This document shows positions 24,178 to 38,175 of a DNA stretch of 64,000 nt, piece by piece. Origin of the DNA: Halichondria panicea (Eukaryota > Porifera > Demospongiae > Suberitida > Halichondriidae); the NCBI RefSeq assembly GCF_963675165.1, contig NC_087390.1:5990250-6054249 (forward strand). Reading direction: 5' to 3'. Both the position numbers and the translations under genes were made by a program. Every line of letters begins with the position of its first letter. Positions within the stretch are counted from its first letter, which is position 1. The notes beneath the pieces were generated by a model. The model was not told where the DNA came from and searched no databases. It worked only from the letters and a program-made list of their open reading frames with translations.

Positions 24178-27100
24178 ATGTCTACTCTGGTATCTAGGTT
24201 CGATGATATTGTGGCCTCCACGAATGTGCTCTGTTCTGGCTTAGAAGAAGGTAAGCTTGTCAAGTTGGTCATGTTTTGATAGCAGGCCATGGATACTATA
24301 GAAATGCACAGCTAGAGAGCATGTGTACTGTTTCCTTATATTTGAATATTCTCTTTCTGTCTCAGAGTTTGCTCAGTTTATCAACCAACCAATTAACTTG
24401 AGGAACCGACTACTGGCAGAGAACAACGAGCTGTGTGCTCTCAGGGTGAGAAATATATCTGACACTTGTGTGACAGCTATTAGCCTATTGACATTGACGA
24501 CGCTTTTTCAGTGAGAACAATAATATTGTGCTGATGCCATGCCATAAAAATAATCAACACATGTGACCCCAAAAATTCCATATAAAGCCTCATGTGTACT
24601 ATAGCTACTATAAAGAGACCTGTGTGTTGACTATGAGCTGTACTAACTCAAGTGCGTTTTATCACAGACTCAGACTGAGACAAACGAGGTGAAGCTGAGG
24701 CATGCAAGGTAACTTAATGAAATTGTAGCAATTCGTTTAATTGTAGGATGTCATGAATCTGCTCAGTCAATACTCGGAGAATATGCATCCTCAGTATATC
24801 CTCCGCTACCATGGTTACTCCGAGGCATAGCCGATGGGTATGTAACCATGGTAGAGGAGGATATATGGGTGCATATCCTCCTCGTAGGTGTACATACCTG
24901 TATGCAGAGAGAGAAAAATGGTGATTGCTAGTACACTAGTTATGTGGTTATCTATATACAGCCTAATGTTTTGCTTTCATCATGTGATGTGTGGTTTGTT
25001 GCTTGTGCAGGAGCTCGTTCGATTATCAAATGAAAAAAAGACTTGAAGCTGAAGAAAACCTCAAGCAATATGTAAGTGAACAATTAGTCAACCAGGGATG
25101 TGCCCACACTGGTTGGTGGTGGTGGTTGGTACTAACAACTTCTTAGTCCTGAGTTTACCGTGCATAATAGGCTATAAGAAGCAGATTGAGTATTGAAAAA
25201 TAGCTGCCACGTGAAAAGTGTGTGCACATCACTGGTTTAGGGGTATACCTCTAGTTAGCCCTGTTATGAGTACATGTAATTAATGGTGTCTCTAAATCAC
25301 CTACCTCTAATCGTGTACCCAATTAAGGAAGAATTGGCATATTTCATTGAATAATTGCCGTATCTTAATAAGAAGCCGACGAGGTTAAACGCTGCGCCTT
25401 GGACCTCAGTTAGGAATTATGCATCAGATGATGCACTACTGTAGCTATATAACTAATAAGTGTGTCTATAAAGATTTTTTGCTGATCACGAAGCTGAAAA
25501 CCCTGTTCAAGCTAGTTTCAGGTTAGAAAAAGTTACCTAGCTTCAAGCTGCACTTTTGAGGTGGCCCGCTGGATGACTTTAATGATGATGAATCACTAGT
25601 ATATGTAATTATAACTGTAAGTTATTTAAAGTACAGTCACGTGACTAGATTTGATCGATGTTATTAGCTGTAAATAAACTTGTTTAATCGATGAATTACC
25701 GTACCTCGAATCATGCGCCCAGTTATGAGTACTGTACATGTAGCTTTATAGTTACATGTCCTCAAGTAGTGTCTGTAAGTCTGTATGTTGTTAGGGGTAC
25801 AGTGCCTACATAATTATATCCTTATACATTAACCAATGTGATGATGTCATTATTCTACAAAATTTGGGAGGGAAGGTTCATCCCTCCCACTCTGACAGTA
25901 CTTAATTTTAGTTAAGGATGTTTTGACTTAATTATTGTAACTGTACCTCTCTTCAAGACTATTAATTTACTTTCAATACCCCACCTCACCATTTTCGTTT
26001 CTGTTTTCCTTACTCACACCTTTGTCTTATGCACATTGTTACGCATTCCTGATTTTGATATTTCGATAACACACATAAATTATATAGATTTATATATTGT
26101 GGCTAGCTTCATTTTTATGTTCGAAAATAATTATGGATTTCATGTCACATTTGTCAGTGCATTGTACATGTAATGCTGTGGCTATACTAAAGTCTATGAC
26201 CATTAAAGGACCATCTTCTCATGTGTTCCTATTGACCATACTTATTTAGTTGTGTTGCAATGCAGTCAGTAGGTACTAACAGCTAGTGGACCACTTTTTT
26301 ATACTATGCCGACTTTCATAAGTGCCTATGTGCATTTTACCATAATTAATGTACAGCTTTATGTACAGCTTTATGTCTTCATTGTACACAGTGACACGCT
26401 ACATAAAAATCTCAGCTTTTAACTTTCAGATTTCAGATATCTTGCTGTCTTGTTTTGAAATTATCTTTGGGTATCTAGAATGCTAATAGTTATGTTGCAT
26501 GTACACTGCACCTACGTACAGTATTACAGTGTAGGTACATGCATGTACATTGTGTACTGATCTGTAGATAGCTAATTTGATTGGTAGACTAGCCACTATA
26601 ATTATGTACACAATGAATATTTTAGTGTGGTACATGCTAGTTTTGTGCGGCAGTGTATGGGGCGAATTGCTGTTTAGATGTGATTATGTCATAATTTTGT
26701 TCTAATTAAATGCTTAGGATCAAGTATATTTTGATATTACACAGTTTAAGTTGTAGTTGTAGCAGTAAGTAATACAACATGTCACAAGATCAGGAACAAT
26801 CATCGAAGAACGAGCAAACAAATGTCACCCAGGAGTCAGGTTTTTCTGATAGAGTCGATGATTTGGGTCCTATTGGAAGTGAGCAACCTGTTACTGGCTT
26901 AGGAGCAGCTACCAATGGCCATGCTGTTCTAAATGGGGCAAGCATGTTTATACAAAACTTTGGTGATGTCCCCCCTGATTTATCAATTACAAGCCATGTA
27001 GACGAACTCGATCTTCTACCAGGCAGTGTGTCTGCTGCTTCTGGTAGTGACGTTGTTGGCGCCTCTCAACTAGTTGGTAACAAAGGCACAGTGCTCAAGC

Positions 27101-29104
27101 GTCGTGTATCAGCTTCTGAGTTGTCGTCATCTGATGAATCTCTCGATCTCGAAGCAGCACTCCAAAAAAACAAGATGAAGAGAAAGGATATCAGCAAACT
27201 CAAAAAAGAGCTTGACGCTACAAAGGAGAATTTTTCTATGGAACTTAAACAGCAAAAGAAGGGCAATGAAACTTTGATTTTTAAGCTCACACAAAAGGAG
27301 AAGGAGGTTGAACTGCTTAAGGAGTCTCATCGAGTGGAAATGGAATTGCTTCAAGAAAAGGTGCAAAAGAAAGATGAAGAGGTTCAAAAAGTTAAGGAAC
27401 AACTTGCTGAAACAGAAAAAAACAGCAACACACAAAAGATGGGCCTTTTGAAGCATGTACAAAAACTTCAAGAAGAATGCAAACAATTGATATCTCACAA
27501 CGAGCAAGAGAAAGATAAGTACGAGCAACAGATCGAAAAGCTGGAGCTTAGCTTGGAGCATGCCAAAATTGACGCCAAAAAAGCAGAGAGTGAATTAGCT
27601 GAACTCCATGTTGAAGTTGAAAAAAGCAAATTAAAACACAAAAAGAAGCGTCTACGACTGCGTGAGGAGATTGTGGAGTTAAGAGAGAAAATTTTAGCTA
27701 TGAGAGATCAAGAATCTAAAATAAAATTGGAAGAAGCAGAAGCTAGAGTAGAACTTGAGCGTGAAAAGCGTCGAGGCTCACTGAGCGTGTCTGAGGTTGA
27801 ACAACTAAAACAGCAGCATAAAGAAGAGCTTTCAAACATACAAGAAGAGTTTATCTACAGTAAAGCAGCTCTCGCAGCGCAAAAGAGTATCAGTGTCTCA
27901 AAGGAAGAACATGAAGCTGTTCTTAAAGCCCAACGAAGCAATAGTATTCCCAAGGAAGAACACGAAGCAACTGTGATGGCCAAAGATGTCGAAATAAAGA
28001 AACTAAAAAATGTATTGGCAAGCCAATAACTTTAGTTCAATCTAGTTTTTTTGTAAATAATTAAAATAAATATTTATTAATCAAATCTACAGTCATGTAT
28101 GATATATTGATGACACTGTACAACCCCTATTGCATTTCTAGCTACTGTATAGCAGGTAATATTTGTGGATTTCGTGTATATAATAATATTTTCAAGGATA
28201 GCAGTTTTTTTAGCGGATTTGTATATTGAATACACATTTTCTCGGCTTAGTAACATCCATAAAACATATTGGCCCTAGAAATTACCTGCTATAACTGTAT
28301 TGCGAACTGCATCCGCATGCTCACTTTTTGTGTTTTTCGTTTGCAAAATGCATTATGTGATGCCTCGGTGGAGGTGCCAAGGCTTATAATAATTATCATG
28401 GCGAACATTTTTGATTTTGCTGCATGCAGAATCCAGGGAAACTCAAAATAGTGGGTAATGATCAACCACGATTGTTGTTAAAAACGATCGATGCCAAAAG
28501 TTCAAATTTAAAATTAATGGCTGCATCAGCAGAGCCTTGCAGCTCTCTTCTCACTCTTGCAGCTACGGTACCAATAGCTAGCGTTCTAGTGCAGAGCTAC
28601 ATGTAACTTCTAAGTAGAGTAGCAACACTTGGTGAACAAGTTTTGCTACGCACTCTTCTGAAAAGGCTGCAATGGCATTCCAAGTAAGCAAAACTATCAA
28701 GAACGAAGCATTATTTTGCAAATCCACGAATTAATCTCAAAGAAAACATGACTAAATAATAGTTAGACACTGTTTAGGAAGTTTCTACATGATTTAGAAG
28801 CCCAAAGGGCTGGTTGTAGTATCCCGAACGCAGTGAGGGTTCTACTAGCCCTGATGACTTCTAAATCATGTGGAAACTTCCTAAACAGTGTCTAAACATT
28901 TTAGATCATAGCAACCATGAGTATTTAGCCAATCAGATTTGAATGTTCTTATCTAATCTTTGCTACATGATTTTCTAAGTGAAGTACAGGATTTTTAAAG
29001 TAAGTACATGATTTCTATAAGTTGGATAGAACACTTCCTTTAGCCAATCAAATTGCAGTATTTATGGCAAACATGATCTAAAAGCCTATACTTGGCTGTA
29101 GCAG

Positions 29105-29152
<48 letters not shown>

Positions 29153-32100
29153 ACCGTATACCTCGCTTGCGCATGCACACCATTATGCATGTATAATGTA
29201 CATTGTGTACAACACTTTATTATTGTACATGCATTGACCATAATGTATTACTAGAATATTTGCTGATGAAAAACCTTTGCGAATGAGCCAAATCACTGAC
29301 CCTTTGCGATCTAACTATTGCGTTCTGGCAAGGATCGTGTGTATTTACTAGTAGGTTTTGCGGATTTTATTGTTGCAAATTGATCAACTATTGCAAAGTT
29401 CGCAATGTTTGATGCTCGCAAAACATTCTAGTAATACGGTAGTGTACTACTGCAGTATTTATTTGTTCTATCTTGACCACAATAATATTTCCTAGCTTCA
29501 TCACTTGTACTAGAGTTATGTTATAATTATTAGTACGTGTATTATAATCGTTGTGTGAACTGTGGTGTATACAAAGCTGCTCCTGTACACATAAAATAAT
29601 GTGTACACATAAATAATTATACGTTTTCATTTGTACAAGCTTCATTCTAGTACAATGTACGTGGTCTTTGTGGTGATGTGTGATAAGATCGGCTTTTAAC
29701 TACGTGGCCAATAATTATATTCATAGATTTGTCTTCACGTGTTTCTAAGTCTGTAGTCACCTGACTGACACTGGCTGTTTATCTGTGTCCCCAATCTCAC
29801 TAAGACTAAAACCTGGAGCATAGAATGGCAATCATTGTTTCTAGAATCTGTTAGCATTGCTAGTCACAAGTAAAAACTTTAGCTGTAACATGTAGAATAG
29901 AGACATATCTTTTGATACTAGTTTGGCAGTATTTTTTCTAGTCCATAGCAATTATTTATTTTTTAGCAATTATCATGTCTAAGGAAAGCAGTAAGTCGAC
30001 CTCAACTGGAGCTTCGAACTCGACAAGACGAACTAGTCAACCACTCGATGATATGCCTAAACTTGTTACGAATGAGCAAGAGTCTGGTTTTGGTGGAGAC
30101 ATGACGAATCCGAGTGAAATTGCTGGAGAGACGGAAACTGGTCAAGGTGGTGCAGCATCTGGTTCAGACACATGGGCAGTCGTACCTGTGCCCAGTTCAG
30201 GGGCACAGACAAAAAGTGCCTATCAAAATGTCATGGGACAAGACACAGCTATTCAAGGTGTTGAAATCCCAACAGAAGACCAAGGAACAAATAGAGAGAA
30301 TCGAACATACATAAACGGTGATGGAAATTTGACTGTGGTTAGCTTGAATGAAACAGAAGGTGTTGTACCTGTGTTAGAAGCTGCAAATGCAAATGGGCAG
30401 CAGGAGATGGTCTTGCCATCTAATCAACAAAATGTATTGGGTGAACCTCAGGCTCAAGCAACTGGTATTGATGCTATTTCTAACCATCTTGTTGCCATAC
30501 AACGGGAAAGTGAAAAAAAGAATGCAGAATTAAAGAAAGTTAAGAAGGAATTGGCTGAATGCAAACTTAATGAATCACAGCTTAAAGAAGAGGTTGACAA
30601 ACTTACGAAAGAGATCGAAGAACTCAGAAAAGAAAAAAGGAACCTTGAACAGGAACTTCACCGAAAAGAGGAGGAAACCAAAAAAACAAAAGAAGAACAA
30701 CAACAACACATAATGGAACTTGAGGTGGAATTGCAAAAAATGGAAGTTAAAGTTGAAAGTGTTAGGAAACGATTAGCAGAAGTAGAGAAAGAGAGTGACG
30801 TGGAAACAAAGAAACTCAAGGAATATATCAAAACTCTTGAAAATGAACGAACAGACCTGAAATCCACTGTCACCAAACTTCAAGTTGATCAACAGAATAA
30901 TTATATTGAAAGCCAAAAGAAAATTTTTGCTCTGAAAGATGAGTTGAACAAAAAAAAGGACGAAGAAATCGAGCGAACTAAGAAGCTTTTTGAACTTGAA
31001 CTACAGTACTCCCGGGCTGAAACTAAAATTGCTAACCAAAAGACACAGTTATTGGAACAAAAGTGCCAACTTGAGAGGAATGAACATAAAGAACAGCTCC
31101 AAATTGAAAAGAACGAACACATACAGCAGCTCCAACGCGAGAAAGATTCTTCACAAGCACAAGTACAACGGCTGCAAAGTGAGAACGATTCTTCACAGGC
31201 ACACATACAACAACTGCTCAGTCAAATAAAGAAAGAGAACTCAATTGAAGGAGCCACAAATGAGCCGAAATCTTCCCAGACGACCCCCACTCTAGTTGAC
31301 CCCCCACCTTCATGTATTGATCACCAAACCTCTGAGACTGAATCGAGTGCCTCTCTCAGCAGCCTCAGACCCTCCACAGGAACACAAAACTCACTCACTG
31401 AATCTACTGGAGCACCAAGTCGTACTAGTAGTACTCCTGGAGACGTTGAACAAAGCACAGAGAGCATTGAAACTAAAACTAATGGAGATGTACAACCAGG
31501 GAAAGCAGGTTTCACGATAAGCGATAGTACACTCGATATACCCGAACTACAAGACACCACATAGGACAAGGACAGCACCCAAGCTAGTTAGATTGATGTA
31601 ATGATTTTATGGCTTATTTTTTTATTTTATATTGATGCATTATTATCAATCTAGATGGCGTGGACTTATGCTAAATGCATGTCTGTAGGACACACTGTAC
31701 CTAGTACCTTAGTAGCCTCCTTCACAAGGCCTCAACATCTTCAATGCGGCCTGGAATCGAGGCTAGTACCTTAATTCCGTGTGGGGGTAATTACCACGCC
31801 CATCTATTGGTTATCTTTGGGGGCGTGACGAACTTTTATTGCAAATAGCTTAGTATAGCCTCGATTCAAGGCCGATTAAAATAGGTATTTTAATCGGCCT
31901 GGTATCGAGGCTAAGCTTAGTACGTACATAGCTAGCCTCGATTCAAGGCCGATTAAAATCAGCCTGGAATCGAGGCTAGTACATAGCTAGCTAAGTATTA
32001 AAGCCGTTCTCATAGACAAGCTAGCTAGCTAGCTTACTACAAGGCTTGAAGATGACAACGTATGTGCCTGTTCTACTGGACATATTTTAGAATCATCACG

Positions 32101-35100
32101 CATTTCTAGTAAAAGAATTGGAACCTTCGATCACATCTGTAGCCCACAGTTGCAGAGAAGCTGATATCATCACCCAGGAATTCTATGATAAGCTGATACA
32201 AGTACCTGGTACGAATAAGCATAAAGCTAGGAAGCTTGTGAATGCTGTCTCTGATGGTATAGAAGCTCAACCTGTTGATATTGAACAAAAAAACTGTATT
32301 TACCAATGTTTTGTTGGAGTGTTACGGCAGGATTCGTTTGAAAAAGCTGCTGTCAAGTTGGAAGCGTCTCTTGCTGAAAGAGAAGAAAGAGCCAACAATA
32401 ATGTTGCTTGTACTGAGGATGTAGGCAATCGAGGGGACCCTCTTGACCAGACCATCACAAGCGACCATCGTGACGAGATTGGTAAGCACTTGTCCTACTG
32501 GAAGAAGTATGCCAAAGCTCTGAGATTGTGTGACGCAGAAATCGAAGGCATCGACGGTGACAAGACTTTGGATTATGTGATGAGGGGACAGAAAGTATTG
32601 GAGTTGTGGTCCCATAAGTATATTGCAACCTACCGTATTCTCGGTGAAGTTTGTCTAAAACTGGATCATCGTCATATTGCTGAAAAGATATGCCACCTTG
32701 CGAACGGTGAGTATAACAAGTATAATTTATATCCTTTAAGACCCAATTTTACTGGCTCTCGTAGTAGCAACTTTGTGTGTGTTGTTCGTTTTTGTATGTG
32801 CAGCATTCAAATTTATATTTTAATTTTACAGGTGATTTGTCAAACCTTTCTTGTCCTGATGATGAAATTGTGAAGGATAGTATTTACTTTGAAGCACCTC
32901 GTGTCTCAGAAGATGCGAGTAGTCCCATTGCATTTCCATCAACAGTAACATCACCAGATATGCCAGGACATCTGGAGGTAGAAACAATGCGTCCAAATCA
33001 AGCCACGTCGTATGATGGGAGACAAGAACAAGTTACTGACGGAGTAAGGCTGAGAAGAGATACCCCACAGCAATTGACAAGCATAATGGACTTTCTTCAC
33101 AATGCTCGGATGCAATCGTATGCTGACCAGTCTACAATCACTTCATACCAATACGAATGTGCTGATTTGAAGCAGCAACTTCACAACACAACAGAAGAAA
33201 AGAATAGGATTTTTAGAAAGCTCAAAGACAAGACGGACGAGTTAAGAACTTTACGATACCAAGACCGCATGACAGAGTCAGGATTGAAAAGTGATGCAGA
33301 GTCGGAGCAGGCTAAAACTGAGCAGCTTGAAGAGAAATATAAAAAATTACAAGAACATATTTTCAAATGTGAGCAAGAAAAGAAAAATCTTTTGGCTGAT
33401 CTCCAAACTTTCCGAAGTATGGAAAGCTATCTACTACAGCAAATCGATGAACTCAGAGAGGAAGTTCGAAAGCTAACTGGACTAACCGATAGAAGGTTTT
33501 GTTGTGCTACACTGTTGAGTCACAAACGGGACCGGCAGTTCATACTTCGTTGTGCTGTTTTCGTTGGTAGTGCTGTCAGTTGTGTTGTTTTTATTTTGTT
33601 GTCAATGTCTTTCCTAGCTTTTTTTTATTTCCTTATAATGCACAGGCATCGTTAATTTTCTAACAATCGTTTTAATAAAAAAATTGTTTCCAACAAGACT
33701 CGTGTCAACTTGTAAATACGGGATAACTATAGTATCAATTTTACATCATTGTTAATGTGCATCTAATTTTGATATTGCAGGAGAAGCAATTCACGATCAT
33801 CCTGGAGTTGTTGGGGGATAACAAGCTCAAGTCCCTCACTGCTGCAGAGAGGAGGAGTCTGGCCTTCCTCAAGGACAGTAAGGGAAAGATGATCTCTGCC
33901 TTCAGTCCTGCGTGAGTGGTGGCTGTGTGTCTGTGTATGCATAGGGCATTGCCATAGGCATGGGGTTCATGTACTGTGTGTAGGCCATGGTCTTGGTGTT
34001 AGCTATGGGGAAATGTGTTTGTGTCTAACTGCATTCAATGTCTGAAATAGAAAAATGTCCCTTCCAATGTGGTGGTGATTGTACTAAAAGTTTAGAATTT
34101 ATAACAGGAAGCTAAACCAGTACAGTAATTGTGTGTAACATACATGTACTATACTAGTCTCTATATATCTCCCCTCTCACAGTCACAGCTATCTGAGTGA
34201 GTCAGTGACTAGCAGTTGTCTCTCACCCTCTGACCTCTCCCTGGATGTCACCAACGCAGATGAGGTACAGTATTCCTAGTGTGTGTGGTACAATGTACCT
34301 ACCCTCTTAACATTCCCTTTGTTCATTGTGACACTGTGCTTTTATTATAGTGCTATGTTTATTTTACTGTACAGGATCTTCAAGTATCCATCTTGAGGGA
34401 CGGCAAACGCTGGAAGAGAGTGAGTGCACAGTAACAGAGTCAGTGTGTGTGTCAGAGATTAGTGTTGCTCTGAGAGAGTTTTTTTTATTTTATTACATGT
34501 GTATATTTACTGTTCCTCTCTCCTGTGTGTGTGTCCAGCGTCGTACTGCCAGTGTGGAGCAGGTTGATGTGAGAGTGACTCCACCCACCAAGATGAGGAG
34601 GTCCAATGTGAGTGCCAGTGTAGTGTATAGCGGGTATCTTCCTTTGTGCAAATGTTCGTATGAATTGCCTAATTAGTATTCTAAATAATTATATTCGTAC
34701 ACTTCAGGATAGTGATTTGAACCTAATGTTCTATAATCAAAATAACCTGCTATATACATGTACGGTATCAGGAGTGCATGTGATTTGAAGCATGATTGAA
34801 ATTGAGTTATGGTATTGTATGACTCCACACAATTATACCTTTTTACCCTTTAGAGCATATTCACCAACTATATGTGTAATTTAGTTGTGACACAAGTATA
34901 GTGATGTTTTGATGTATTCGTAGGCCTGTACATGTACATCATTGTACATACTAAGCTACAGAGCTTTACACTTGTGTACTATGTGTTGTATGCCCCACCA
35001 CACAGAGTGGCAATGCAGTCAGCTTAGCAAAACCCACTGAGGAGGGTGTACTAGAGCCCACCACTGACAGGAGGAGCACTCTCAGTCCTGAGGTCAACAA

Positions 35101-38100
35101 GATACCACCACTAGACAAGCACTTCAAAAAACCACCTCCACTCAAGAATCGCCGTACCCCCAGCAAACAACACCTCAAGCAAATGGCCGCAGGGAGTGGA
35201 GAAGACGAGGAGATGGACGGTGAGTGTGTGTGGAGTGTGTGTGGGGTGGGTGGAGAAATATAACTATATGAGCCCCCATTCAGTACCGTATAGCGGGTAA
35301 TTTTCGTGGGTTCGTTCAACTCGAAAACGGTGATTTTTGTGAGTAAACATTTCGTTTGACTTCATTGCTTGCGTTCCGGTAAGCCGTTTACGTGGGGACA
35401 AATTTCGTGGAGGTCAGCTTGCCCACGAAAATTACCGGCTGTGTACAGTAGTAATTGGCCCATGACTGTGCACATTAGGATGTACTGTTCATGTGATATG
35501 GTGACATGGCTTTTTGTGATTAATTAGTGATGACATGCCTCCGCAGAGTGATCTCATTACGTGAAATACTTTCGGTTTGGTCATAAGACCTATAAATATG
35601 GTCAAGAGTACATGTAAATGTACTCCTGATATGGTGTAATCCTCTAGAGTATTACAGCAGTTGTATTGTGATAAGCACAATGTATTCACAAGCATGTGTT
35701 TGGACCTGCTTGTGTTAGCATGCCACCTTTATCACAGTCACAGTCACTAGACTGGTTTCAGTCAAATCTGGTTTCTGTTGGTCTACCCAAGAGTCACCAA
35801 TCACCATTACACAATAATTATACACACCACACTAATCCCCCTGCATTGTTGTACCCCCCACAGCTCTGGAAAAGCTACATTTGTACAATAACACACCACA
35901 CTAATCCCCCCTGCATTGTTGTACCCCCCACAGCTATGGAAAAGCTACATTTGTACAATAACACACCACACTAATCCCCCCTGCATTGTTGTACCCCCCA
36001 CAGCTATGGAAAAGCTACATTTGTACAATAACACACCACACTAATCCCCCCTGCATTGTTGTACCCCCCCCCCCACAGCTATGGAAAAGCTACATTTGTA
36101 CAATAACACACCACACTAATCCCCCCTGCATTGTTGTACCCCCCACAGCTCTGGAGGAACTACTTGAAGAGATAACTGATGACCTCACCACACCTCCTCC
36201 CTCATATGAGAAGGTGGACCTTGAAAGTGTCATGGTGACCCCCACAGCCCCACCCCTCTATCCTGTGCTGCCATTAGCAGAGTCACCTCTTCCCTTAGGT
36301 GTGTGGAGTGTGTGTGTGTTCTTGTCATGTGTCTCTATATTGTGGGAGCACTTTTTGTTTGTGTGTCTGTACATACATGTGTGAATTTATGTGAGGCATA
36401 TTGTGTGAACCCCAGATTATATCAGCATGATTACATTCCAATGAATTACTTACAATTTTGTGATTTGTATGCACTTGTACTTTTCACATTGTTATGTTAT
36501 TATAGCGGAAAGTTTCGCTATTTGGCTCGAGAGTCCTCACAGAAATGTTATTCCAGTTTTAATTTTGCATTTTGCATTAACTGCTCTGCCCTCGAAAATT
36601 TGCACCTCACAAATATTTCCCACTATAATTGTTATACTTGTTACCACTTCTCTCAACTGTGTTGCAGGTAATGATATTGGTGACTCACCAGCATCCATAG
36701 TCATGGCTGGCTTCTTGAGCCCAACACTGGTGTCCCCCACTCCAGTAGCTAGCCCCTCTCAACTGTACAAGTCCCACTCTGACTACAACATGCAGAGAGT
36801 GAGTGTGTGCACCCCTAGCTTAGTACATGTACTAGGATTGTCTCACTGGCTTATAGACAAAAGTGAACATGTGATCCTTACTGCAGTTTGTGTAGCACTG
36901 CTTACAGTGTGTGGGGTGATTTTGTGAGGCCTTAAAATAATGTCAAGTGTATGAGTGTCTAACTTCCCCATTTCCTCTACAGCCCCATACATTCTTCACC
37001 AAGACCATGCTCAAACTGGAGACCATCTCATGCACAGTGGTGAGCACACACTACTCTGTGCTGACTTTATACTGTGTTTGCATACTGTGTGTGCTATTGT
37101 ATACTAGCACATGTGTACAGTGTACAAGTGTGTCTAATGTGTTTCTTGTCTTTCCAACAGTGCCACAAGAAGATCAAATTCTCTAAGAACCTACTAAAGT
37201 GCAGAGGTGAAGTTAGCTCATGATACACTATACATGTACGCCATTGTACTAGCTTTGTATGCAATGATGATTTGCTACGTGCTCTTATAGTTAGTGAAGT
37301 GTCCCCCCTCACTTTGGCTTGTGGTGATACCTCTCCCATTCTTTAGATTGTCGTGCCATATGTCATGAGGAGTGCAAGAACAAGGTGCCCGTCCCTTGCA
37401 TACCCAATGTGCCCACTCCCAAGAAGAAGCAACTATTGGTGAGCTAAGTCTATACACAATTGAAGCATGCTGCCTTGCTACTAACTAATGATGACCTGCT
37501 TTTCACATGTATCACACGTAATAATTATAGCTAGCTACTTTTTGTTGTAGCTTAATTTATAAAATTGGCAAGTTTTCCTCTGACCTGCACATGTGCAGCC
37601 TATACACACAGTACAGTGTCCCTCACTATACAACCATCACCCACTCTCCCTCCAGGATGCTCTGTCCTCCTACTGTCCCAACACTGTCCCCAGAGTGCCT
37701 GGACTAGTGGTACACTGCATCAGTGCCATTGAGAGCAGGGGACTGGCCACAGTCGGCCTCTACCGGGTACCAGGGTGAGTGGCCATGTACAGCCAGTGTA
37801 CCTCTGTGTATGCCTTAGCCATAACTATTCTTGCTCTTATTTGGGCATTTGTTTGTACATTGTAGTATGGTAGTGTACATCCATAGCTTTTCATTCCAAG
37901 GTTTTCCTTTTTACAAAGGTCACCCTATACTTTAGTGGTAGGTCAACATGTTGGGTACAGAAAATTCCCTCATTTGCTCCTGGCGGTGTACATGTATCAA
38001 CATAATATTAACAGAGATTTCTGTATAGTATAAGGCATCCAAGCTAGTACTAGTATTTGACTTTCTAGTGTAATGACCCTTTACATTTGTTGGTAAAGGG

Positions 38101-38141
38101 ACTCTATTGTAGAAAGCACAATACACACACACTCTCACACT

Positions 38142-38175
<34 letters not shown>

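Noticed and set aside
32118-32120. TTG start for the CARD-like/death-domain gene
   Set aside because: The homology continues upstream through FLVKE to an ATG at 32052 with one in-frame TAG; a non-AUG start inside helix 1 is less likely.
35821-36148. CRISPR-like array of spaced repeats
   Set aside because: Units are contiguous tandem copies without unique spacers and lie at a splice acceptor of an animal gene.
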